From Amycolatopsis sp. 2-15 (GTDB lineage Bacteria > Actinomycetota > Actinomycetes > Mycobacteriales > Pseudonocardiaceae), in assembly GCF_030285625.1 (NCBI RefSeq), contig NZ_CP127294.1, positions 3,296,001-3,360,000 on the forward strand: 64,000 bases of DNA. The letters run 5' to 3'. Shown here one piece after another: positions 17,115 to 24,303 of this stretch. The first letter of the stretch is position 1. Each line of letters begins with the position of its first letter. The notes under the pieces are model-generated. The model was not told the origin of the DNA. It searched no databases and worked only from the letters and a program-made list of their open reading frames with translations. A program made the translations under genes and the position numbers.

Positions 17115-17567
17115 CGGGCTCACCTCCCGCGTCGCCGGTGGTCGAGTTTAGGGCTTTCGGTGAAGCGGGTGGCGGCTCGGCGTGCTGCGCACACCATTGC
17201 GCCGCGGGGTGGGTGGTGGGGCACCCCGATTTTTCATTGTGACGGTGTGGGGGAAAGACATCGGGGGCCGGCCGGGGGAAGGGTGCGGGGAGGGGTGGGT
17301 GGGGGGTGAGTTGTGTTGCCGGGTGGGGGTTGAGGGTGGCAAGAGCCGCGCCGGTTGGGTGGGGTGTGGGTGAGGTGGGCGGGTGGCGGGTTGCCGTCTT
17401 AACCAGCACGCCGAGCACCGGCGTGTGGGATGCCCGCCGCAGCCCTGTCGTCCCCGCTTGCGTGCCAAGCGCCGGGCTGTCCGTCACACCCAACCGCCGG
17501 GCGCCCCCATGCGCCGGCACGCCAGCGTGTGTCATGGGTAGCGGGTCGGGTGCGGTGGGAGGTGCCG
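17115..17567. other. Non-coding gap with a strongly G-rich plus strand and G-quadruplex motif
   Basis: The gap between the reverse transcriptase leader and the GNAT gene is very asymmetric: from about 17240 to 17395 the plus strand is dominated by runs of three to six Gs. The segment 17281-17307 has five consecutive G-runs separated by one to three bases and satisfies the usual G-quadruplex rule. The palindrome CCGGCCGG lies near 17270. Open frames across this stretch have strongly biased composition and no family likeness. It may hold divergent promoters, but none stands out. Confidence 0.5.
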
Positions 17568-18065
17568 ATGAAGCGTGGGGGCGATGAGGCCGTGGTCGAG
17601 GTTCGGGTCGCGGGGACTGGTGCGGAGCTTGAGGAGGCGCGGGAGTGTTGGCGTGCGGCCAATGTTGCGCGCGGCAAGGTGCCTGGGGTGGAGAGGATGG
17701 ACCGGGTGCGGGAGAAGCTGGCGGATCCCGAGGCGCTGGTGCTCGTGGCGGTGGTGGGTGGGCGCGTGGTTGGCATGGTGCTGGCCGAGGAGGGGCGGGC
17801 GGAGGACGGACAGGGGCCGGTGCTGCCGGGGTTGTGCCACGTCTCGATGGTGTTCGTGCGGCCCGAGTGTTGGGGGGCCGGAGTGGGGGCGGCGTTGCTG
17901 GGTGCGTTGAAAGAGCGCGCTGCGGGTCGGCTGCAGTTGTGGACCGGCGTCGCCAATGAGCGGGCGCTGGCGTTGTATCGGCGGGTGGGGTTCAGGGCCA
18001 GCGGGCGGCGGCGGGAGATCTTCGGGGTCGGGCAGGTCGTTCACCTGGTGTGTTCCGGTGGGTGA
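17568..18065 (+). CDS. GNAT-family N-acetyltransferase
   Basis: ATG 17568 follows GGGAGGTG. The 165-residue protein is a GNAT: CHVSMVFVRPECWGAGVGAALL carries the acetyl-CoA pyrophosphate loop, and ANERALALYRRVGFRASGRR is the usual C-terminal helix-strand. The acceptor is unknown. It runs divergently from the reverse transcriptase operon, and a MarR gene follows 59 nt downstream. Confidence 0.85.
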   Translation: MKRGGDEAVVEVRVAGTGAELEEARECWRAANVARGKVPGVERMDRVREKLADPEALVLVAVVGGRVVGMVLAEEGRAEDGQGPVLPGLCHVSMVFVRPECWGAGVGAALLGALKERAAGRLQLWTGVANERALALYRRVGFRASGRRREIFGVGQVVHLVCSGG

Positions 18066-18101
18066 CACGGGCCACCCGTCGAGTCCCTTGACCTCAAGAC
18101 C

Positions 18102-18130
18102 TTGCCTATAGCAAGTTTTGCCCTATGCAA
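18102..18130 (+). promoter_or_regulatory. Twin MarR-type operators (TTGC-N5-GCAA twice)
   Basis: Two similar inverted repeats lie 16 bp apart, at 18102-18114 (TTGC, CTATA, GCAA) and 18118-18130 (TTGC, CCTAT, GCAA). The second overlaps the ATG of the MarR gene at 18125. TTGACC at 18088-18093 is a possible -35. The placement implies autorepression of the marR-clc operon; binding by the encoded MarR is inferred. Confidence 0.55.
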
Positions 18131-18583
18131 CACTCCGATCTCGAACGCCTGGAGCGGCTGACACGGGTGCTCGTGGCGGTGGCGTGGGACAGTGCGCACG
18201 CCGCGCCGCGAGGGGTGACGTTTCCGCAGGTGAGGCTGTTGGTCGTGTTGGCCAGTGTGGGGCGGGTGCCGTGTTCGCGGTTGGCGGCGGCGATGGGTGT
18301 GAACGCGTCGTCGGTGACGCGGTTGGCGGACAAGCTGGAGGCGCACGGTTATGTGCGCCGCGGGGAGGACGAGCGTCGGCGCACCGTCGTCACCGTTGAG
18401 GTCACGAAAGCTGGGCAGGCGGTGGTGGATGACGTGCTCGCGCGCAGGCATGAAGCGCTCGGGGAGTTGTTGGGGCAGCTCGATCCGGCCCGACGAGAAC
18501 GAGCAGCGGCGAGCGTCGAGGACTTGCTGGCGGCGGCGGAGAAGGCGCCGCTGGTGCCGTCGGCCGGGCCGGGGCGGCTGTGA
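18125..18583 (+). CDS. MarR-family transcriptional regulator
   Basis: The 152-residue protein is a MarR winged-helix regulator, with the recognition region CSRLAAAMGVNASSVTRLADKLEAHGYVRRGEDERRRTVVTVEVT (helix-turn-helix and wing) and N- and C-terminal dimerisation helices. MarR proteins usually respond to small phenolic ligands or oxidants. The stop overlaps the ClC gene start (GTGA), and twin palindromes cover its own start, so it likely controls itself and the channel gene. Confidence 0.88.
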   Translation: MQHSDLERLERLTRVLVAVAWDSAHAAPRGVTFPQVRLLVVLASVGRVPCSRLAAAMGVNASSVTRLADKLEAHGYVRRGEDERRRTVVTVEVTKAGQAVVDDVLARRHEALGELLGQLDPARRERAAASVEDLLAAAEKAPLVPSAGPGRL

Positions 18584-20175
18584 GCGCGCCGGGGAGGGCG
18601 ACGCACCTGGGGGACTTCAGTGTGCGGCCGCGGATGTTGCTGATCACGGCGTTCGCGCTGTTCGTGGGGGCGGCGAGCGCGGTGGCGGCGTTCGCGTTGC
18701 TGAAGCTGATCGGGTTGATCACCAATCTCGTCTTCTACCAGCGTGTCGCCACGGATCTGGTGGCGCCGGGGGCGGTGCACCACCCGTGGTGGCTCGTGTT
18801 GAGCGCGCCGGTCGTCGGTGGGCTCGTGATCGGCGTGATGGCGCGGTACGGCTCCGAGAAGATCCGCGGCCACGGCATGCCCGAGGCGATCGAGGCCATC
18901 CTCACGGGCGAGAGCCGCGTGGCGCCGCGGGTGGCGGTGCTCAAGCCCGTGTCGGCGGCGGTGAGCATCGGGACCGGGGGACCGTTCGGGGCCGAGGGGC
19001 CGATCATCATGACCGGCGGCGCCGTCGGGTCGATCCTGGCGCAGCTGTTGAAACTCAGTGCGGATGAGCGCAAGACGTTGCTGGTCGCGGGGTCCGCGGG
19101 TGGCATGGCGGCGACGTTCAACGCGCCGCTCGCGTCGATCCTGCTGGCGGTGGAGCTGCTGCTGTTCGAGTGGCGCCCGCGCAGCTTCGTGCCCGTGGCC
19201 GCGGCTGTCGCGGTGAGCACCGTATTGAGGGGCTTCCTTCTCGGCACCGGGCCGGTGTTCGGGGTGCAGGCGCCGCCGAGCACCGGGCCGCTCGCCGACG
19301 GGCTGGCACTGATCCCCGGCATCACCGGCGGCCTGCTGGCCATCGGCGCGACGGCGCTCGTCTACTTCGCCGAAGACCTGTTCGCGCGCGTACCTGTGCA
19401 CTGGATGTGGTGGCCGGCGATCGGTGGCCTGATCATCGGCGCGGGCGGGCTGATCGAGCCGCACGCGCTGGGCGTGGGTTACGACGTGATCGACCAGCTG
19501 CTCACCGGCCAGGCCACGACACAGCTGATCGTGGGCATCCTCGTGGTCAAGACGCTGATCTGGGCGCTCTCACTGGGCTCCGGCACGTCCGGCGGCGTGC
19601 TGGCGCCGGTGTTCATGATCGGCGCCGCGCTGGGTGCGGCCGAGGGGGCGGTGCTGCCGCACTTCGCGGCCGGGTTCTGGGCGACGTGCGGGCTGGCCGC
19701 CGTGGTCGGTGGCGTGATGCGCTCGCCGCTCACCGGCATCGTCTTCACGCTCGAGCTCACCCACGCGTGGAGCTACCTGCTGCCGCTCGTGGTCGCCTCC
19801 GTCTCCGCGTACGCGTTGTCCGTGTTGCTGCTGAAGCGTTCCGTACTCACGGAGAAGATCGCGCGGCGGCGCCTGCACCTCACGCGCGAGTACACGACCG
19901 ACCCGTTGGAGACGTTCTTCGTCCACGAAGTCATGACCCCGGGGCCGGCCGCGCCCGCGCGCGTCAACGCGTTTCCCGACGAGACGCTGCGCGAGGTCGC
20001 CAACAAGCTCGCGCTCGGCCACGTCACCCGCGCCCGTGTGGTGGACCGCGACGACCCGGAAAAGGTGCTCGGCGTCGTCACCCTCGCGCAGCTGCTGCAC
20101 GCGCGCAGACGTGACCTGCACGAGGAGCACCACCGGGAGCGCGTGCTGCCGATGCGGGTCATGGTCCCGGACTGA
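18580..20175 (+). CDS. ClC-family chloride channel/transporter with C-terminal CBS domain
   Basis: The 531-residue membrane protein has about ten hydrophobic helices with the ClC signatures GTGGPFGAEGP (gating glutamate E139), GSGTSGGVLAPVF and GGVMRSPLTGIVFTLELT, then a cytoplasmic CBS segment (HEVMTPGP to VLGVVTLAQLLHARR). In exchangers of the E. coli type the segment after NAPLAGILF has two glutamates, the second being the internal proton site; here NAPLASILLAVELLL has E192 then L193. Loss of that glutamate suggests channel-like or proton-independent transport, which is inference. It is co-translated with the MarR gene. Confidence 0.88.
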   Translation: MSAPGRATHLGDFSVRPRMLLITAFALFVGAASAVAAFALLKLIGLITNLVFYQRVATDLVAPGAVHHPWWLVLSAPVVGGLVIGVMARYGSEKIRGHGMPEAIEAILTGESRVAPRVAVLKPVSAAVSIGTGGPFGAEGPIIMTGGAVGSILAQLLKLSADERKTLLVAGSAGGMAATFNAPLASILLAVELLLFEWRPRSFVPVAAAVAVSTVLRGFLLGTGPVFGVQAPPSTGPLADGLALIPGITGGLLAIGATALVYFAEDLFARVPVHWMWWPAIGGLIIGAGGLIEPHALGVGYDVIDQLLTGQATTQLIVGILVVKTLIWALSLGSGTSGGVLAPVFMIGAALGAAEGAVLPHFAAGFWATCGLAAVVGGVMRSPLTGIVFTLELTHAWSYLLPLVVASVSAYALSVLLLKRSVLTEKIARRRLHLTREYTTDPLETFFVHEVMTPGPAAPARVNAFPDETLREVANKLALGHVTRARVVDRDDPEKVLGVVTLAQLLHARRRDLHEEHHRERVLPMRVMVPD

Positions 20176-20205
20176 CAGCCCCGCGAACGCGCCGATCTTG
20201 ACAGT

Positions 20206-21204
20206 GTGAAAATGATCCACGTGGGTTCGCAATCGCGGCGGCGCTGGTCGCCCGGGTGGATCGTGTTCACCATCGTCCTGGTGCTGATCGCCGTGCCGGC
20301 GAGCGTGGTCGGCTACAACACGCTCACGGCCGGCGCGCACGAGGAGGAGCACACTGTCTCGCCCGCTTACTTCGCCGACGTGTCGGCGCTGCCCGTCGCG
20401 CCGCCGGCGCCCGCGGGGCAGCCCGGCGGCTCCAGCGGCACCTGGCGCATCGACTGCGGGCGCGACGAGGAAGGCCGCCACAACTCAGACAACGTCGTGA
20501 TCAGCCCCGGCGTGGCCGGCGGGGCGCACCATCTGCACGACTACGTCGGCAACGACTCCACCACCGCGTTCTCCACCGACGCCTCCCTCGCCGCCGCCGG
20601 CACCACCTGCCAGGCCGGCGACAAGTCGACCTACTACTGGCCCGTGCTGCGCCTGCCCCGCGGCGACGCGCGCCAGACCGTGTTCGGGCGGGTCCTCGTG
20701 CCGGACTCGGTGCTGATCGAGTACCAGGGCAGCCCGGTCACCAACGTCGTGCCCATGCCTCGCTTCCTGCGTGCCAACACCGGCAACCCGCACGGGTACA
20801 CGCAGGCCGGCGTCGGCACCGACCACGTGCAGTGGACGTGCTCCGGCAGCCGCGACCACGTCGGGCGCCAGTACCCGCGCTGTCCGGCCGGGCAGCAGGT
20901 CGTGCGGCTGTTCGACTTCCCGAGCTGCTGGAACGGCCGGACCACCGACAGCGCCAACCACAAGTCGCACCTGGTCTTCCCTGCCCCGAACGGCGCGTGC
21001 CAGGCCGGCACGTTCGCCGTTCCGCGTCTGCACTTGGAGATCTCCTACACCGTGCCGACCGGCGCGGAGTACGCGATCGACTCGTTCCCGGAAGAGCTGA
21101 ACAACCCCGTCTCCGACCATTCCGACTTCATCGACGTGATGCCGGACGCGCTGATGGCGACCGTCGTCGACTGCGTGAACTCCGGTAAGCACTGCTCAGC
21201 GTGA
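20206..21204 (+). CDS. Exported or membrane-anchored DUF1996 protein
   Basis: The 332-residue protein has one N-terminal membrane segment (GWIVFTIVLVLIAVPASVVGYN) and an extracellular DUF1996 domain, with HHLHDYVGN, WPVLRLPRG, WTCSGSRDH, VRLFDFPSCWNGR and HKSHLVFPAPNGAC, and paired cysteines that could form disulfides. The family occurs in fungi and actinobacteria as secreted proteins of unknown function. GTG 20206 or ATG 20212 could start it. An isolated TTGACA at 20198 has no matching -10. Confidence 0.85.
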   Translation: MKMIHVGSQSRRRWSPGWIVFTIVLVLIAVPASVVGYNTLTAGAHEEEHTVSPAYFADVSALPVAPPAPAGQPGGSSGTWRIDCGRDEEGRHNSDNVVISPGVAGGAHHLHDYVGNDSTTAFSTDASLAAAGTTCQAGDKSTYYWPVLRLPRGDARQTVFGRVLVPDSVLIEYQGSPVTNVVPMPRFLRANTGNPHGYTQAGVGTDHVQWTCSGSRDHVGRQYPRCPAGQQVVRLFDFPSCWNGRTTDSANHKSHLVFPAPNGACQAGTFAVPRLHLEISYTVPTGAEYAIDSFPEELNNPVSDHSDFIDVMPDALMATVVDCVNSGKHCSA

Positions 21205-21248
21205 CGCCGGAGGCTGGACTGTGGCGTTCGTCACGGTCCGGTATCCAC

Positions 21249-21277
21249 TGAACTGAACCCCGCTCGCCATCCGTGTG
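21249..21277 (+). promoter_or_regulatory. SigL-type ECF promoter, probably autoregulatory
   Basis: TGAACT (21249-21254), a 17-nt spacer and CGTGTG (21272-21277) match the pattern described for mycobacterial SigL promoters (TGAACC, N16-17, CGTgtR). It lies about 58 nt before the sigma factor ATG. The same pattern precedes the lipoprotein gene at 22798, which supports the reading. Confidence 0.6.
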
Positions 21278-21334
21278 CCCCTTGTGGAGGTGAGGAGTTC
21301 CCGCACCTTGCGGGACTCGGGAGGGTGGTAGCGG

Positions 21335-21880
21335 ATGGCCGGGTTTAGGACCCGTCATCGCCAGCAGGTCGCCGACGAGGCTCTCGTGCGCTCGCTGTTC
21401 GAGGAGCACGGCAAGGCGATGCTGGCGTACGCCACAAGGCTGCTCGGTGATCGAGCGGCGGCGGAAGACGTCGTGCAGGAGGCACTGGTGCGCGCTTGGC
21501 GACACCCCGAGAGCCTGGTCAACGGCAAGGGCTCGGTGCGTGGCTGGCTGCTGACCGTGGTGCGGAACCTGGTCACGGACAAGATCCGGGCGCGGGCCGC
21601 GCGGCCCACGGAGGTGGCTGAGTCGCCGACCACCGTGCCGGTGGCGCGCGACCACTCAGACCAGGTCGTGGACTCGATGGTGGTGCTCGCGGCGCTGGAC
21701 GACCTGAGCGCCGAGCACCGCGAAGTGCTCGAACACGTGTACCTGCACGGGCGGACGGTCGGCGAGACCGCCGAGAGATTGGGCATACCACCGGGCACCG
21801 TGAAATCGCGCTCCTACTACGGGTTGCGCGCTTTGCGTGAGCAGTTCCGGTCGCAGCGACTGGGAGTGGGGGCCGCCTGA
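21335..21880 (+). CDS. sigL: ECF sigma factor, SigL-like
   Basis: The 181-residue protein has ECF sigma regions 2 (ALVRSLFEEHGKAMLAYATRLLGDRAAAEDVVQEALVRAWRH) and 4 (LSAEHREVLEHVYLHGRTVGETAERLGIPPGTVKSRSYYGLRALRE). The order sigma factor, zinc anti-sigma factor with a 1-nt overlap, then a lipoprotein resembles the sigL-rslA neighbourhood of mycobacteria. A matching promoter before the gene suggests positive autoregulation once the anti-sigma factor lets go. The symbol is by similarity and context. Confidence 0.8.
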   Translation: MAGFRTRHRQQVADEALVRSLFEEHGKAMLAYATRLLGDRAAAEDVVQEALVRAWRHPESLVNGKGSVRGWLLTVVRNLVTDKIRARAARPTEVAESPTTVPVARDHSDQVVDSMVVLAALDDLSAEHREVLEHVYLHGRTVGETAERLGIPPGTVKSRSYYGLRALREQFRSQRLGVGAA

Positions 21881-22590
21881 TGAACACTTCGCACAGCGAC
21901 CGGTTCGACCTCGAGGCCTACGTGGCCGGCGAGGCGGGCACAACCGACCAGCAGGACGTCGAGCAGCACCTCACGACCTGCGCGGAGTGCCGGGAGGAGG
22001 TGGAGTCATTGCGTGAGATGCAGGAGTTCCTGGGCGCGTTGCCGCCCGAGGCGCTGCTCGACGGGCCGCCGGACGACGCGGACCTGTTGCTGCAACGCAC
22101 CTTGCGGCAGATCAGGTCGGAGTCGGCGGGTGCCCGCGGCCGGGGCCGGATCCTGGCCGCGTCGGCGGCGGTCATCGTCGCCGCGGCGGCGCTGGGCGCG
22201 GGCGTGCTCGTGGGCAAGTCGGGCGACAGTGGGGCAGGGACGGCCGTCGCCGCGCCGCCGGTGTCCGCGCCGGCCACTGTGGCACCGGGAACCCGCAACG
22301 CGACGGGGGAATCCGCCTCGGGAGCACGGCTGAACGTCGCGGTCACCCCGGCGGCCGGCTGGGTGCGGCTCAACGCGTCCGTCACCGGCATCCCGGAGGG
22401 GCAGAAGTGCCGGCTCGTGGTGGTCGGCAAGGACGGCAGCCGCGAGATCGCCGGCAACTGGCTGGTGTCGGACAAAGCGGCGAGCGACGGCGTGAACCTC
22501 GACGGTTCGGCGCTCGTCGACCCGGCGAACGTCGCGTCGGTGCTCGTGGAGAACACCGACGGGCACCAGTTCGTGTCGGCCTCGCTGTAG
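21880..22590 (+). CDS. Membrane anti-sigma factor with zinc-binding HxxxCxxC motif
   Basis: The 236-residue protein has an N-terminal zinc anti-sigma domain with HLTTCAECREE (the HxxxCxxC of redox-sensitive anti-sigma factors), one membrane helix (about residues 89-110, ILAASAAVIVAAAALGAGVLVG) and an extracellular beta-rich C-terminal domain (about 145-236). It overlaps the sigma gene by 1 nt and should hold that sigma factor inactive at the membrane, with RslA of mycobacteria as the model. Release by oxidation of the cysteines is the family expectation. Confidence 0.85.
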   Translation: MNTSHSDRFDLEAYVAGEAGTTDQQDVEQHLTTCAECREEVESLREMQEFLGALPPEALLDGPPDDADLLLQRTLRQIRSESAGARGRGRILAASAAVIVAAAALGAGVLVGKSGDSGAGTAVAAPPVSAPATVAPGTRNATGESASGARLNVAVTPAAGWVRLNASVTGIPEGQKCRLVVVGKDGSREIAGNWLVSDKAASDGVNLDGSALVDPANVASVLVENTDGHQFVSASL

Positions 22591-22597
22591 GTTCTTC

Positions 22598-22651
22598 GAA
22601 AGGCGCTGCCCGTTCGTCCAGTGTGGACTGGACGAACGGGCAGCGCCTTTC
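22598..22651 (+). terminator. Strong hairpin terminator after the anti-sigma gene
   Basis: A perfect 23-bp inverted repeat (22598-22620 and 22629-22651) with an 8-nt loop lies just after the anti-sigma stop codon. The right arm ends in CCTTTC, with only a short T-run. It should separate the sigma/anti-sigma transcript from the lipoprotein gene, which has its own promoter. Confidence 0.85.
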
Positions 22652-22711
22652 TGCTGTCCTGACAAGGAGTTCCCGTTTCGGGCCGGTGTGACAGCCGTCA
22701 CGAAACTTCGG

Positions 22712-22740
22712 TGAACCCTCACGGGGACCACACCCGTGTA
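22712..22740 (+). promoter_or_regulatory. SigL-type ECF promoter of the lipoprotein gene
   Basis: TGAACC (22712-22717), a 17-nt spacer and CGTGTA (22735-22740) fit the SigL consensus exactly. The lipoprotein ATG is at 22798, leaving a leader of about 50 nt. Together with the similar element before the sigma gene this marks the lipoprotein as a likely regulon member. Confidence 0.65.
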
Positions 22741-22797
22741 CCGGTCATCGAAGGCTCGCCATCTCCGGCAGCCGGCTCTGACAGGGAGAAATCCGAA

Positions 22798-24240
22798 ATG
22801 TTGCGTACTCGAGTTGCGATGCTCGCCGCCCTGGTGGCGACGGGTGTGGCGGCGCTGACGGCGTGCGGTTCCACCGCCGGCACGCCGAGTGCCGCTCCGG
22901 CCGGTGCCGGGGGCGCGGACCTGGCTTCGTCGGTCAACTTCCTGACCGGCACGGCCCAGGAGAACGGCGCGCCGCAGAACACCGGCGACCTCGCCGACCC
23001 GGCCGACACCAACGCGGCCGAGCAGTGGGTGGAGCTCGACGCCGGTTCCGCGTCCGGCCTGAACCCGGTGGTGCTGAACGGAAAGGGCTTCCTGCTCTAC
23101 CGCTTCGACAAGGACAGCCCGAAGCCGCCGACGTCCAACTGCAACGGTGACTGCGCCAAGACCTGGCCGGCGGTCACGGTGAAGCCGGGCGGCAAGGTGT
23201 TCCTCAACGGTGTCGACAAGAACGACGTCGGCTTCGTCAAGCGCCAGGACGGCACGCTGCAGGTCACGATCGGCAACTGGCCCGTGTACAAGTTCAGCGG
23301 CGACTCGCAGCCGGGCCAGGCCAAGGGCCAGGGCGTGCAGGGCACGTGGTTCGGCGTGACGCCGGAGGGTGGCAAGGCGCAGACCTCGCAGGAAGGCACC
23401 GACCCGACGACCGGGGTCGACTACAAGACCGGTACCGCCAAGGAAAACGGCGCGGACATGACCCAGGGCGACGACTACAAGGGCCCGCGTACCGACGACG
23501 CGGCGATGAAGTGGGTGCAGCTGACCCGCGGTTCGGCCGGTGGCCTGAACCCGATCGTCCACGACGGTGCCGGCATGACGCTCTACCGCTTCGACAAGGA
23601 CAGCCCGAAGCCCCCGACGTCCACCTGCAACGGTGACTGCGCTGTGAAGTGGCCGCCGGTGCTCGTGAAGCCGGGCTCGCGCATCTTCGTCAACGGTGTT
23701 CCCGCCGCCAAGATCGGCATCCTGACCCGCGCCGACGGCACCCGCCAGGTCACCATCGGCGGCTGGGCGATCTACCGCTTCTCCGGCGACAAGAAGCCGG
23801 GCGACATCAACGGTGAAGGCGTCGGCGGCACCTGGTTCGCCATCTCGCCGACCGGCGGCAAGGTCCTGCCGAAGGGTGGCGCCCCCGCCTCCAGCGGCCA
23901 GACGGCCCCGCCCGCGTCGTCTTCCTCGACCGCGACCCCGCCGTCCTCGAGCACCACGACTCCTCCCGGTGGCGTGACCCTCGGCAACGGCAGCGCGATC
24001 CTCGACAGCGGCGTCAACTTCGCCGAGCCCAACGGTTCCTTCGGGGTCTCGGGCCCGGGCTGTGTCGCCAACCCGCAGCCGACGCAAGTTTCCTCGATCC
24101 AGCTCAGCGGTGGCCCGGTGAAGCTCTGGAAGGGCCCGAACTGCACCGGCCAGTCGATGGTCATCACGGCCAGCGTGCCCGACCTGAGCAAGATCGGGTT
24201 CGACAAACAGGTCGCCTCGATCCGCTTCGGCGACAAGTGA
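22798..24240 (+). CDS. Lipoprotein with duplicated PF03640-type repeats and a C-terminal beta domain
   Basis: The 480-residue protein starts with a lipoprotein signal peptide ending at the lipobox LTAC (cysteine about residue 22). Two homologous units follow (about 75-200 and 225-350), each with LNPVV/LNPIV, LLYRFDKDSPKPPTS or LYRFDKDSPKPPTS, CNGDCA, TWPAV or KWPPV, and VYKFSGD or IYRFSGD, as in the secreted repeat of COG4315. A Pro/Ser/Thr linker leads to a domain with two cysteines (SGPGCVANP, KGPNCTGQS) that resembles beta/gamma-crystallin-like folds. GGGAGAA precedes ATG 22798. It is probably an envelope protein controlled by the neighbouring sigma factor; a redox role is only suggested by context. 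Confidence 0.85.
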   Translation: MLRTRVAMLAALVATGVAALTACGSTAGTPSAAPAGAGGADLASSVNFLTGTAQENGAPQNTGDLADPADTNAAEQWVELDAGSASGLNPVVLNGKGFLLYRFDKDSPKPPTSNCNGDCAKTWPAVTVKPGGKVFLNGVDKNDVGFVKRQDGTLQVTIGNWPVYKFSGDSQPGQAKGQGVQGTWFGVTPEGGKAQTSQEGTDPTTGVDYKTGTAKENGADMTQGDDYKGPRTDDAAMKWVQLTRGSAGGLNPIVHDGAGMTLYRFDKDSPKPPTSTCNGDCAVKWPPVLVKPGSRIFVNGVPAAKIGILTRADGTRQVTIGGWAIYRFSGDKKPGDINGEGVGGTWFAISPTGGKVLPKGGAPASSGQTAPPASSSSTATPPSSSTTTPPGGVTLGNGSAILDSGVNFAEPNGSFGVSGPGCVANPQPTQVSSIQLSGGPVKLWKGPNCTGQSMVITASVPDLSKIGFDKQVASIRFGDK

Positions 24241-24254
24241 AGTAATCAGTAGCC

Positions 24255-24301
24255 GAAGAGCCGGCGTGCGCACCGACGGGGGGTGCGCACACCGGCTCTT
24301 C
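24255..24301. terminator. Bidirectional terminator between convergent genes
   Basis: A 20-bp inverted repeat with one mismatch (24255-24274 and 24282-24301, 7-nt loop) lies between the stop of the lipoprotein gene and the stop of the AMP-dependent ligase gene at 24304. CTTTT follows on the plus strand, so it can serve both directions. Confidence 0.85.
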
Positions 24302-24303
24302 TT

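Noticed and set aside
17014..17535. Retron msr/msd RNA upstream of the reverse transcriptase
   Set aside because: Hairpins exist at 17081-17115, but I found no long a1/a2 inverted repeat flanking them and no clear priming G context; they lie inside a possible leader ORF.
20198..20203. TTGACA just before the DUF1996 gene as a promoter
   Set aside because: No -10 follows at suitable spacing, and any transcript would begin inside the coding region.
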